Part shown: piece by piece, positions 1 to 11,170 of the stretch
Numbering within the stretch: the stretch's first letter is position 1
Layout: each line of letters opens with the position of its first letter
Origin: Collybia mongolica
Taxonomy: Eukaryota; Basidiomycota; Agaricomycetes; Agaricales; Clitocybaceae
DNA: 64,000 nt
Direction: 5' to 3'
NCBI GenBank assembly: GCA_013420905.1
Contig: JAAXNY010000005.1
Coordinates: 4,216,001 to 4,280,000, forward strand
Translations under genes and position numbers: made by a program
Notes under the pieces: model-generated
Seen by the model: the letters and a program-made list of their open reading frames with translations, nothing else
What the model was told of the DNA's origin: nothing
Database searches by the model: none

Positions 1-2734
1 GTACTTCACAGGTTTTACACAGCTCCCTACTCAGAAACATAATCTGCTACTTGGATGACAACACCACATACTTCTGGTGCCAGCAGCCTACATTTGCTGA
101 TGCTTCCAATCACTGGAAGGCATTCAAGAATGCAATCATTGCTCTGTATCCCAGTGCTATACTAGAAGAGTGCATCTGAATTATGGACTAGGACTAGCCC
201 ATCAGGTCCACTTAGTGGAATGGTATCCATGCACTTGCAGAATTTGGGGAGTTTTTTACTATAAGTAAACAAACATTGTTGACTATCTCTCCAGAAAGAA
301 CCACATCAGGAAAAGAGAAATTTCAATGAACTTCCTCCCAAGTGCTACCACATGACATAGCAACAGATATTGTTTTTCAGATGCAGGTCAAAAACCTGAA
401 CCAACACATGGATGAACCCTTTGAGCTGAAGGACCTTTTTGAAATGGGAGTAATTATCATGCAAGGGACATCAGTGATTGATATCCAGAACCCCTATTCA
501 CTAACTGCTTCTTATGCAGTGCCCACAAACCCTGCAGCACCAGTACCAAATCTATTGCCTCAAAATCCTTATGTATGTGCAGGGACAATCATCCCTTTGT
601 TTGATGCCCTTTCTCTGTTATACCCTCAGCATCCCAGTATTGCTCTACAACAAATGTACCAACCCTATCCTCCTCAATTTCCATATCAGCAACCCATCAC
701 ACAACCTCCTGCTGCTTGCAGCACCTATCCCTGTTACAAATTCCCTTATTATGTGCCCTATCTATCTTTTTCTTCTTTACATATTACTACTTACCCATGC
801 TTACCAACATTGGCCAATCCTTATCCCAAGGCTATATATGTACTTCTTTTCTCACTATTACTAATGTTCTTAGTTAGCTCTTTAGCTTGACCTAGCTGAA
901 TCAACCATATTCACTACTCTTGACTCTTGACACAAACTTGATCCTACTCATTTTACAAAGGGAGTAATGCACCTCTGAACAAACTATCTGACTTTGCCCT
1001 AAAGAGGGAGTCAGCAGACATTGGACTTGCATAGTCAATGGTCTTTGGATGGACAAATGACAAACCCAATTGACTTAGTAGATAAGGCATAAACAGCCAT
1101 AACAATCCCTACTGAATCATATCAACCACTTCTGCATGCTTCTGGAATAAAAAGTGAAGATGTAATGACTGTCACTGTATTTGCAAACCAACTTCAACCC
1201 ATCTTCCAACAATGATCCACTAGGTGGACAGAACTGCAGAAACTTTACATGCAACTTCTGCAGAACTGTAGGCCATGATGTCTGCACATGCACCATTGCT
1301 CAGCACTATAAAAACAAAAACCAGATCAAGTGCAAAAACCAGATCAAGTGCACAGCAGCCATGTTAGAAATATTCTTGCCTGAAGTACAGGAGCTGTACA
1401 GTCTGACTGTGGAATCAACATGCACAAGTATGCCAACAGTAACAAAGAATGGAACAAAGCCATTGCAGAGATTGCTGCTGCAGAATACCAGTTGTACAAA
1501 CTTCAATACAGGGCCAAGGTGAAATTTGATGGAGTCAATGTTCCCCCTCACAACAAAGGGAAGGCCAAAGAACCAGCTCAGGGTCAGCCTTCTGTGACCA
1601 ATAGCACTCAACCATCAGGGTCAATACCAGCCAACAAAGCAATGCCAGCTTCTACAGTCTTTAGCCAACAAATGTCCCATGCCAGTACCAGTTACATGCA
1701 ATGAGCCCAAAATGTGTGACAAGCCTAGCTTCCAATATATAGAGTCCATCAAGGATTGAGCAACAAGATCAAAACTATATGATTGCATTCTTGACATGGA
1801 GGTGAAGATTACCACTCATGAGCTTCTTGCTACCTCAATAGACATACACAAGCAATTCAAGGAGGCAACTACAATGTGCAAAGTTCCCACTAATGTAACA
1901 ACTTCCCATACATATGTGGCAATGGACACATGAGGGCACTTTCCACCATATTCTGGCTGGCTGCTGCAAGGCCTAGCTGAAGACAACTCCTCCTATCCCA
2001 GCTACCCCTGCAGACTAGCCATGCCCCCACACCAACTGGTGCATCAATTGTGACAGGAGTCACACCTTGGAATCACAGACATGCAAGTACTGGCAGAACC
2101 AGTTCAATGCCAAGTGGATCTTGGTAGTGTACACTAAATCTAAGGTGAGCAATGCAGTCATAACACTGCTCAGGGACTCTAACCACAACCCCACAGGCTT
2201 CACACCTGGAGCTTGTGAGCATAATTACACAGCTATCTAATTTATTGATCAATAATTAGTAGATTAGATAAAATATGTGTCTTTAGCCAGAATGTTGCTA
2301 AAAATGTTCAGTGGCTCTCCATACTCCTTGATTTCAAAAAAGAGTCTTGGAACATCATATTTGTGCAAAAGCCTTGGCAAACTATGTACTACACTGCCTC
2401 CCTTACCAAAACACAGGAGCTCCTGTCAAGGGGCCCCCATCCATTCCAATTGGGTCAGTATCTTTCCCAACAGGTTTGATCCTAATGAGCATTGCCCCCA
2501 AGTTTCTGCTTATGTTCACAAGAGGGCTTTGGCCCTCAAACCTAAGCTTCAATCTGATATTGTCAACCATTGGGTATCATGCTTCTTCCAGTCAAAGGCT
2601 GGAAGGACCCCTGAACCTGTTAAATATATACCCTGATTCCAGTGGGTCTGGAATCAGCTACCTGTAAGGGGAGCACCCAATCCCACATGCACTATTGCAA
2701 CTTCCAACATCAGCATGCACCCATCACTCATCAG
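1..2734 (+). mobile_element. Decayed LTR-retrotransposon gag remnant
   Basis: Fragments in shifting frames resemble the gag-like region of mushroom LTR retroelements. Around 80-180 the plus strand reads a helical segment ending in ADASNHWKAFKNAIIALYP. At 1250-1291 there is a perfect CX2CX4HX4C zinc knuckle (CNFCRTVGHDVCTC), the nucleic-acid-binding motif of Gag. Stops and frame changes interrupt everything, so no product is expected. By eye I find no CpG dinucleotide in the whole stretch, while CpG is common from 2958 onward inside the hAT element. No reverse transcriptase, integrase or protease is recognisable here. Assignment to Gag rests on the zinc knuckle and the upstream helix pattern; the superfamily (gypsy or copia) is not determined. 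Confidence 0.6.
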
Positions 2735-2739
2735 ACATC
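2735..2739. repeat. 5-bp target site duplication (ACATC) left of LTR copy 1
   Basis: The matching copy lies at 6944-6948, directly after the CCTTACA end of the LTR. Five base pairs is the usual integrase stagger for LTR retroelements. Confidence 0.8.
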
Positions 2740-2935
2740 TGTAAGGGGAGTGCTAGTTCACTGCCATCTAATTGCTCAGACTAACATTGCATTATTGTAT
2801 GTACTCATATGCTGCTGTACACCTGACCTCAGTGTAACCCCACTAAACTTGTGACCCTTTCCCTTACCCCTTTTTTGGATATTACATGACTCCTTACTGG
2901 TGCCTTACCAGCACACTGTTGCATGCCCAAGTGGG

Positions 2936-2943
2936 CCTATATT
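2936..2943. repeat. 8-bp hAT target duplication, left (CCTATATT)
   Basis: An identical octamer lies at 6722-6729, immediately outside the right terminal inverted repeat. Confidence 0.92.
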
Positions 2944-5900
2944 TAGTCTTTAAAGGTCGAGTTCGGTCCAGTTTTCTGATATAATCACAACCAAACCGAA
3001 ACCGGACCAGTCATATGTTACCATGAGACCTCGAGAAAACTGGACCGAACTGACCATAGCCGGTCAATATTGGTTCAGTCGAAGTAACAAAACCGGTCTA
3101 TTCCAGTCTAAACCAAGACTGGTCAATGACCAGTTTAGATCGCGGTTTAGACCGGTTTCTGTAGGTCTAGTAGGTCATGGAGTCTATGGATCACAGAATA
3201 CTAGCACGGAATATCTATCTAAAGGGCCTGCAATGTTGAAATATTAATCTAATTGTCAATGATCATTTTGCCATCATCATTGTTTTTGTCAAGCTTGTCC
3301 TCGAGTTCATCGGCAGCGAGCATGTCCTGATAAACATCTAAATCGACCTCTTCGACTAACCCAGAGTTCCATGCAGCGAGATCGGCAACATTTTGGCGCC
3401 ACGCAAACTTCATGAGTTGTAGCTCTTCAAACCTCTGGGCACCCAAACGTGCACGTCGGTCATCAGCAACCTGTTTCGCAGCAGAAAAGAGCCGTTCACA
3501 TGGAACGGAGGACGCTTGACAAGGGAGAACATCAAGGGCGATTTGACCAAGTGTTGGGTAGAGCTGGCAATTGTCCTGCCACCATTTGACAACATCTGTG
3601 TCCTTCGTGACATCAGCCGGCATCTCCTTCAAGTATTGGCACAATTCCGCAGGCCACCCTTCTTCATCATCCTTTGCTACAAGTGAAAGGCGATGGCGAT
3701 CGAATTCAGAGAGGATGGATGCATTGCGGGATGGGGCAGGGGCCGTGGCCATGGGTGTAACAGCTGTTTCCAGTTCTGAGTCTGCCCTTGGTCGGCTGTT
3801 CCAATATCCCTCCATCGTGTGCTCAAGAATCTTTCGTGCCTTGTCCTGCCAATTCTTTGCATCTAGAATCCCCGCAATCCGATCTTCCTCCTGCTCCTCT
3901 GCTCCACCCCAAGCAAGCTTGATATACGCCAGTTTGTAGTACGGATGAAGGGCCAAGGCAAGAAGATAAGCTGGCTTTCTATCGAAACGGGAGTAATATT
4001 TTTGAAGCTTGCTCAGGCCGTTGTTAATCGCGTCTTTGTATATTGAGAAGCGGCGGTTATCTCGCTTCACTTCCCATGCAGTTTGCAGCTCTTCAATTGC
4101 AGGGAGGGCACGCCAGAGTGTTGGGAGTTGTTCAGACGAGAAGTGGTGTAGAATTCTGTTGGAGTCCTAATGTACAGTGTGAAGGTGTTGTATTAAGTGA
4201 TATCACAGGTAAAGAGACGTACCAGTAGGATATCTTTAACATCCCTTACTCGTTGCCAATCCTCATCTGACAAATGAAAGGCGCTCCATGGGATCTTCTT
4301 CGTGACTCGACCATTTGCACGAATGGTAGTAATCGGACCAAACAGCGCATCCACCGAGGCAAGAAATAGATTGATGGGCTTAAACGGCAATGAATTCGTC
4401 AACGAGGTATCCACGGAAACATGCCGATGTCTCACCTGACGCAGATGGTTAGAATGTCCCAGCATATTGTGAGCCGAACCCCATCTGATATTGCTATGGA
4501 GTGGAATCTTCAATGGGTTGCTGATCTTGCACTGAATCTGTAGCTTTTCAAAGTACTCGATATGTTGACCTGAAGCCTGAATCTTGATTGTGATGGTTCG
4601 AATAGCCAAAATCACATCGAGCGATCCTCTGAGGACACGGTTGCCGGGCAAGTCGGGATCGTACTCCCAAATCACGGAATGGTTCTCAACGGCGGCTAGT
4701 TTTGTTATATGGCCCATCATGGCTACGTTGGCAAGGTTCACCACATGTTCGAGGCATCTGTCAAGATCGTTGGCACAATTTGTCGGATATGAAGGAGACA
4801 AACACACGGCAACTGGTTTTCGTCAGCATTCCAAGACTCGCATTCTTGCCGATCGTGAAGCGTTGCGATGGTGCTGCAGCTGCTGGTATTGTTGGACGTG
4901 TTGTCCAAGGTGACGGCGTATAGCTGTACATGATCAGTTTATCTTATCAACAGATGATCTATTAATATTACCTTTGACTTATCTTGGCCGGTGATACCCA
5001 CGCAGTCACACACCCCAACGAAGTATCGACCAAGGTTCCAGCTGCTATGATCCCCTGATACACCTTGAAACGCAACGACTTCCGACCGTAACCGCCACAC
5101 CCCGCTTTTCACCTCGATCCAGTGTGCTGTCACCCCCAGGAATGACCCCTTCGTCTGATCTGCTGTCCATCCATCTGCCATTGTCGAAATCTTTCCTGGT
5201 GCTGCCTGACATTGGACGTTTGGTGAGTTTAAGGTCGATCTGGTACTCTGTCAACTCACGAGAATGTCTTTTTTCAAATCTTTCAGCCATTCAACACATT
5301 TGTTGTGGAGGTACACTTTCATATCATGGCTGCTCGGCAAATCCGAAGCAGTCGCCCGTGGCCTCATCGAAACAAGACAGTTCCGGAACAATGACTTGTC
5401 GACCACTGCCAGTGCCTAGATACGACGTCAGTATGATGGTTGAAGGCTAACCGTGATGCTTACCTGGTCATCACAGGCGACAAATTGGCAAACAGCATGC
5501 AATACACCCTCGCGCGTGAACTCTCTCAGCCCCTGCGACCTTTCAATCATCCCATCAAGTTTTGCCTGGATCTTCCCTTTCGTGTCATTCTTTCCCGCCT
5601 GCATTTGTTTCCAAATTGGTCGAGGAATGGTGAAGTGGTTCTCCGGTATTTTTTTCGCCTTGCATCGTTCTTGGTAAAGCTGATAATGCTGGCGGATGTG
5701 TGACTGACAGCTCGAATTTCCACCAGTGAAGAACGCTTTTCTCACTACCCCTTCCCTCAGGACCTTTTTGTTGACCCTATTTTCGGTAAGCATTCACGCT
5801 ACATTGTGGTCATAAAAAACTCCGCTCACTTGCAGGGCATACACCAACATCCTCTAATGACCTCATGTTTTGTTCCCTTCTTGAACTTCACATTGACAAG

Positions 5901-6721
5901 GTCTGAAAAGATTTCCAAGAGGTCTTTCGTACTCTCCTTTTTCACCACCAGCAACAACCCTATATCAGCATCATGCCGCTCCTCGAGGCCGTTATCTCCC
6001 TGTTACCAATGTGAGTATTGAATCCACCCCTGATAATGATGCCCCAATACCTCATCCGAGTCCTCGTCCTCATTAGGCTCACCAGCAACAGGACCATCAC
6101 CTTCCTCGTTGACTTCTTCAATGTCCGGCTCCTTGTGGTCATTGTCGACCTCTTTGTCAGACTTGGAGGGTTGTTTTGCCTTTTTACGGCGACAGGCTGC
6201 AGGTGGCGATTCTTCATCAGAAGATCCCTCATCATCATCGGTGCCATCAGCAGCTTGCCGTTTACGGCTGCTACCTGATTTTGCCGCTGGTGCCTTGCCC
6301 CGAGATCTAGCTGTTCCCTTTGTGGTCCTTGTAGTTGGTTGTTGCTGCTTCCTGGAAGTCGCAGCCTTAGATTTGGCCATGTCAAGAAAGTAGAAGCAAA
6401 GCTGTGTGCCAGCGGAAGTGTTTGTTCAAATTATGGTTCGAATTTGTGATCTCATCTCATCCTAGTTTGATCGTGGGCTCTCTGTTATTTTCTTGAATCT
6501 CTCGTTATCATACCTTTTCTGTGTTTGTTTGAATAGTCCAGTTTGAACCAGTCCTGACCGGTTATTCACCGGTTTGAAGTTAATCTTGGGATAGTTGAAC
6601 CGAGAACCGGCAACCACTTGATGGCATGAGAACCGTGACTGACAGTCCGGTTTGTGTCAGTTCAAGTTTGGTTTGGTTGATGGTTATTTCTCGGTTCATT
6701 GAACTGAACCTTCAAAGGCTA
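2944..6721 (-). mobile_element. Complete autonomous hAT transposon (3,778 bp)
   Basis: The left end starts TAGTCTTTAAAGGT and the inverted right end reads TAGCCTTTGAAGGT; 17 of the first 21 positions match, and the first four mismatches include mostly transitions. The element is flanked by the exact 8-bp duplication CCTATATT (2936-2943 and 6722-6729), the hAT hallmark. The host LTR reads continuously when the insert is removed. It carries one transposase gene on the minus strand. Both subterminal zones (about 2960-3170 and 6535-6715) are dense in ACCGGT/CCGGTT-like motifs, as expected for transposase binding. CpG is frequent inside and absent just outside, so the insertion is younger than the mutational decay of its host. 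Confidence 0.93.
3249..6380 (-). CDS. hAT-family transposase, apparently intact (8 exons, 923 aa)
   Basis: Cut-and-paste transposase. Hand-spliced exons are 6380-6051, 5999-5830, 5776-5464, 5415-5260, 5205-4972, 4923-4808, 4757-4223 and 4166-3249. The seven introns are 48-56 nt and all GT-AG, and the sum is 924 open codons. The order is: a basic and acidic low-complexity N-terminus; a BED-like finger (CWCMPC then CQSHIRQHY) spanning an intron; first catalytic Asp in KISTMADGWTADQ; second Asp in YAVTLDNTSNNT; CLEHVVNL and IRWGSAHNML of the insertion domain; a C-terminal dimerisation region with WWQDNCQLYPTLGQIALDVL and SSVPCERLFSAA, whose Glu is the likely third catalytic residue. The start ATG at 6380 is the first in the exon and gives MAKSK. 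It is the only gene of the element. The intact frame suggests recent activity. Confidence 0.88.
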
Positions 6722-7265
6722 CCTATATTGGCTTCCAATGTACTTCCATAGTTTACCCACCAATGTACTGTATATAGTTGGTGCTTGCCCTTCAGGGTCT
6801 GCACCTTTGCAATGCCTTAGGTCTGGGTTTCCTTTGTGTGACTAAGCTGCCTGTGTCCCAAGTGCCCCCTTCCCTACACAGTTGACTTCACTGTGCATAT
6901 TGCCCTCCCTCAGATAGCACTTGTGGCAATGCTGCACCTTACAACATCCCACTGTTGCAATACCCTCCACTATTGACATCACTTCCCATTGGACATGTAT
7001 ACCCCACTGTTACAATGCCTACTATTGGCACTTGCATGCCCTGCTCATTGCATCACTCATTGCATCACTTACATACTCATTGCATTGCCATTGGAGTACA
7101 ATGGCTTACCTGTAGATAATGTACCTTATAACCCTGAGTAATGTGGCAACAATGGGACTTCATAGCTATTGTCTAGAATAGGTATATAGAATAAAGACCC
7201 CTGGCAGAGGGTTCTCAGAGTATTCTCTTTGGATTCCTCTGCTAGGTAAGTAGATAGCTTATGAC

Positions 7266-7360
7266 TTAACTTCTTAATATAACTTTGGATTCCTCTGCTA
7301 GATCTTTTTCCAGCCAAGCTTGGGTTAGCACAATGCAACATAGGGTTGCCCTCACACTAC
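7266..7360 (+). repeat. Dispersed repeat shared with 21505-21600
   Basis: Both places share ATAACTTTGGATT(C/T)CTCTGCTAGATC followed by a diverged GGGTTAGcacaatgcaaca tract and TAGGGTTGCCCT. The two copies differ mainly by transitions. Confidence 0.7.
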
Positions 7361-7490
7361 CTCAATAACTACTGGGAGACATGGGGGGTGATTTTAATTG
7401 CCCATCCCCTCACTGGGACTCCCACATCACCACCCTTAATGGGAGAGCAGATCTGTTGGTTAATATTTCCCACCCAATACCTCACTGATA
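7321..7490 (+). pseudogene. Non-LTR retrotransposon endonuclease fragment (GDFN motif)
   Basis: In the frame with Gly at 7387 the sequence reads GGDFNCPSPHWDSH and continues with TTLNGRADLLVNISHPIPH before a stop. GDFN-x-H/P-x3-WD is the catalytic signature of endonuclease/exonuclease/phosphatase domains in LINE-type elements. A stop codon lies 21 nt upstream of the motif, and there is no reverse transcriptase nearby, so this is a dead fragment. About 85 bp just upstream (7266-7360) recur at 21505-21600. Confidence 0.6.
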
Positions 7491-9634
7491 TAATCCTGGG
7501 GCCTTCTCCTTTAAGGTCCCATAGTACTGCAGCCTACAGCTGGCTGTGGTACCAGTCCTTTTTCCTTGAGTTCCTAATGGGGGGTGTGCATGCCATCTCC
7601 AAGGATAAACTAGGGCTAATTTGGGGGCAGCCAAGGCTGCTCTCTGGGAGGTGGTGCACCACCACTCTGAATCAACCACCTGGCATCCCTCCCTTCAGGG
7701 GGACACACAAACTGAGACTACTCCATCTCCCTGCAGTAGCCCCTTTGGGGCATGCTACCTTGCCCTTGTGCAACAGCCTCTAATGCTTGCATCTAAAACT
7801 CCCCTCTCAGCTGGCACATTTATTATGTAATAGCAAAATGCATCTGTATTATATACAGTAGTACAGTATATAAAAGCTCAAACCATTAAAAAAAAAAGAA
7901 CAATACTCTTCACTGTACTAAAACAGTGAATGGCAGCTTTGGTCTGTGCAATATCAATGAATTCTCCACTAAAAAACAGGATCTATGTATCTGTGTACTA
8001 TGTAATTGATTATTGATGTGAATTTACTGGAATAGAACATTTGCATTTGTTTTCATTGCATCATTCAGTTCTGCAGCAACTGTGCATGTTATAGTACAAC
8101 ACCTAACTCCTAAGTTATTATAGATAGAGAATATACAGATAGGAACATTGATAGAAACACAAGTTTAGCTTCAGCCAATATGTTTAGTATTCAATGGACA
8201 GTTTATAGTGCTTGAATTAGGGCCTGCCATTGCAAATAACACAGTGAATTCCTTAAAGTTGTGTCATTGTCTGACCTTTCTTAGTATAGCTTCAATCACC
8301 CTTGAAGAATCAATGATTTCTAACTAACAACTAGCAGCACCTGAAAATTCCTAGCTCAATAGGCACTAGTCTTAAGTGTCTTTTTGTAGTTCCTGATGTG
8401 TAGACCAACTTGAGCCATCAATTTACCATCAATGAACAGATCACAGATTTCTGGTGGATCTATAATAAATGTTTGCATGCTACAGCACCAGCTGCACCAA
8501 ATACCAGTATGGAATGGAGTATGTGGGCACATGGTACATGTAGCTGTTATTACATTTGCTGAAACAGGAGATCTGGGGGGTGAAATTATGGGAAGGATTT
8601 CAGCCTAAATTGGCAGCTGGTGCGAAAAAGCCTAATTTAATTCAGGCTCCTAGAACCATCCCTTCATGCCACTTTACATGTAAACAAATTGACATTTGTT
8701 TATATTTGCACTATGGCAAATATCTCACATGAAAATGGTAAAGGGGTAACAGATTATATCTCAATAATTTCAGGGATAACCAGTGACAAGCATGGCTGCA
8801 CTCCATGCATGTCAATGGCCCTTTTTGGTATCTCCCAAGTCCAACTGACTTGACAACAACTGATCTCACTCCAACTGACTTGATGATGTCTGACCCACTC
8901 TGACCACCAAGCTCAAATGCTGATCCAACCTCAACTTCACTGACCACCAATGGAATCTCCAGAATCAGATCAGATCACTGGAACAGACTTCCATTTGCAT
9001 ACCCTTTGGGGATATGCTTTCTTCAACCTCCTGGAAACAGGTACTACATATAATTTTACTTACCCACTATTGCACTCTAGTACATTTATGTACATATTCC
9101 CCTTTTCCCTTTTTCCTTGCATCAGGTGACTCTGTCTGAATTAGAGTACAAAATTTAGTATAAAAGCCCCCCACTTTGTCTGTAGACAGCATCTATTGAA
9201 ATTCACCTCTCTACCTACCCTCTCTTGCATGCTTTAGAGCTCTAAAAAGCTCTCTTCTTAATGAGTTTTATTGGTCTCATGCTCCAACTTTGATCTGGAG
9301 ATACATTCTTGCATACTTGCACTGTTCATAGAGGCTAAAAGGCATTGCACCACACATAAGTAGTGCATGTTGCAACTTTGCACTGCTCTTATCTGCACCT
9401 CAGTTTATGCTGCACAGCAACAGTTTGCCTATCTAGTGAGAAAGGCCAATCAGCACTGACCACTGATGTTCTGACCTAAGTCTGACTTGGTGCAGTATTT
9501 TATAATCTGCGATCAGCCTCTTAGTCCTTCAGTGATTGAAGACTCCTCTTAACTATACTAACCTAGAGGACACATAGGGATTGTAGCACTCTCATTTAGC
9601 AACATCCCAGTGCACTTTGGTATTATCACTGGTA

Positions 9635-10303
9635 AACCCTAGCTTAGGTCTTATTTTACTGTTTCTTGAACAGCACACCAAGCTTGTATAAACAATATTA
9701 AAACACATTGCCTAACTTATTGGGTCATGCTCTGGCAAATCAGCTGCAAAGTAAAGTTATGATCAATTTTTGATGTCATCATCCTCAATGTTATCTGATG
9801 AAAGCTCCATGTCATCTGTGATAATAAATGTGCACTATCTACCACATCAATTCAAGGCTTATATCAATAATGACAAGTTCAAGAGCCATTGCTGATCTCA
9901 ATATTTCTGCCTCAGAATTCATAATCTCATTATTTACAGACACAACTCATGATGCCATCACTGATCCTGGCTGTAATGCTAGTCAGTTTTTTATTGCATT
10001 GGAAGCTACCCATTAACTGAAATATCAGCATGAAATGGGAAGAAAAAAATGGCTAATTACTATAGTTCCAACATTGTCTCACAAAGAAGGAGAGTGGATT
10101 TCCAAGATCTTGGATTGCCCTGATATTCCATTTGTGCTTGGTTCATGTGGATGACATCAAAATTTGATCATGACCTTGCTTCGCAGCTGATTTGCCGTGG
10201 TCACCTGTTGTGACTCAAAAAGTTAGGCAATGTGTTTTAATATAGTTTATGCAAGCTTGGTGTGTTGTTCAAGAAACAGTAAAATAAGACCTAAGCTAGG
10301 GTT
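9635..10303. mobile_element. MITE-like DNA element with ~160-bp terminal inverted repeats
   Basis: The left arm (9635 to about 9785) starts AACCCTAGCTTAGGTCTTAT, and the right arm (about 10143-10303) is its inverted copy, ending CTAAGCTAGGGTT. TA dinucleotides flank both ends (9633-9634 and 10304-10305), the target duplication of Tc1/mariner-type elements. The ~360-bp centre has no transposase. The left arm has lost CpGs that the right arm keeps (TGCAAAG against TGCGAAG on the same strand), so the edge of CpG loss falls inside this element. Confidence 0.78.
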
Positions 10304-10305
10304 TA

Positions 10306-10526
10306 TGGGTAACCTCCGAGATCACCGAGACATTCTGCCACCACTTTCATGCGAGATGTTTGCCACAGTACAAATATAAGCAAATGTCAATTTGTTCACG
10401 GATGGTTCTAGGAGCCTGCTATAAATTGATGCATCATATTGACTGTTATTAGAGCTGATTATGCACAACTTTACGGAAAGTACAGCAAGTGATGCACAAG
10501 CGTGTCAGCATCTGGTGATATGGGCA
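10306..10526. other. CpG-normal spacer, no gene seen
   Basis: Short stretch between the MITE and the segmental duplication. Normal CpG content. No reading frame or RNA gene recognised. Confidence 0.5.
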
Positions 10527-10727
10527 TCCCCTTATGGTATAACTTGGCACCGTCACAATCAGTTAAATTTACCTCTTACCTTGAGGCTGATTCCCTGGAG
10601 CTAGTTCATCAGGGAAGACAGCCTCGGTGCTAACAATACCTAAGTCTAGCATTGGAGAAATCTTCACCGATAGTACTTATACCCAGAAGAAGCCTGGGTC
10701 ATCCCCACGCCGAACCGCAAACTACAT
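10527..10727 (+). repeat. Segmental duplication copy 1, left part
   Basis: Closely matches 41727-41926, for example the shared stretch ending GCTAACAATACCTAAGTC and AGTACTTATACC. The match stops where the 4.67-kb insertion begins and resumes at about 15434. Confidence 0.85.
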
Positions 10728-11070
10728 TATGAGTCCTTATGTTTACATAAGTAACTCGTTCATCATCCTGGGTTTGCGGGGAAAATTCAGTGTACCCAAC
10801 AAGATCCAGTGTTGTTTTTCCCACGGTTAGTAATTTTGAAGTGTTCCGAGAATTCATTAGAACATGATCAGTAAACATTTTGAAGTACATCAGTAACACT
10901 TTGTAGTCGTGGAAATATTTTTCTAACTGTGGGAATCAATATTAGCCGACGCGCGGATTTCGAGCAAAAAAGGCAACTGCTAACATAAGCTGCATTCAAT
11001 ATTATAATTTCAAGTTAATTGGTCTTATGTTGGGATATCTCAAGAATTAATTAATAACTGTCCACTGCAT

Positions 11071-11138
11071 AATCATGCTTACGTTTGTCAACTACGCTGT
11101 TAGCTCTAACAGCGTAGTTGACAAACGTAAGCACGATT
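11071..11138. repeat. Near-perfect 32-bp hairpin with 4-nt loop
   Basis: The two 32-nt arms (11071-11102 and 11107-11138) are inverse copies with one mismatch, a CpG-to-CpA type change (CAT against CGT). The loop is GCTC. It lies at the edge between CpG-containing and CpG-free sequence inside the 4.67-kb insertion. It could be a snap-back miniature element, two fused transposon ends, or a cruciform; there is no coding frame. Confidence 0.85.
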
Positions 11139-11170
11139 ACAAGAGGCTTCTTCCGCTTTGGGCCAAACTT

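Larger units (their letters stand above)
2740..6943 (+). mobile_element. Solo LTR (copy 1), split by a hAT element
   Basis: The LTR begins TGTAAGGGGAGTGC and ends GCTGCACCTTACA, so its ends form the short inverted repeat TGTAAGG/CCTTACA. It is flanked by the 5-bp target duplication ACATC (2735-2739 and 6944-6948). Removing the hAT insert and one copy of its target duplication leaves 418 bp, almost the same as copy 2 (417 bp). A TATA-like tract (TGTACTGTATATAG, near 6765) is shared with the other copies. There is no internal region and no second LTR, so this is a solo LTR left by LTR-LTR recombination. CpG is absent from the LTR itself. Confidence 0.85.
6949..9632. repeat. CpG-poor repeat-derived stretch
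   Basis: A mosaic of degraded repeats with many short direct repeats (for example GGATTCCTCTGCTAG twice near 7224 and 7286) and no intact gene. Apart from the endonuclease fragment at 7321-7490, I recognise nothing coding. Around 9150-9180 there is a TATAAAAGCC tract that could be a promoter of another degraded LTR, but I could not define its ends. CpG is very rare (single cases near 8624 and 9510). Confidence 0.55.

Noticed and set aside
2664..2739. A second TGTAAGGGGAG at 2664 as another LTR start
   Set aside because: No convincing matching end or 5-bp duplication could be found; the closest end-like sequence near 7122 differs. The 2740 start has exact footprints.
3571..3939. Plus-strand open frame of 122 codons inside the hAT element
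   Set aside because: Lies opposite the transposase dimerisation exon, whose minus-strand motifs (ERLFSAA, WWQDNCQLYP) are convincing; the plus frame is a shadow.
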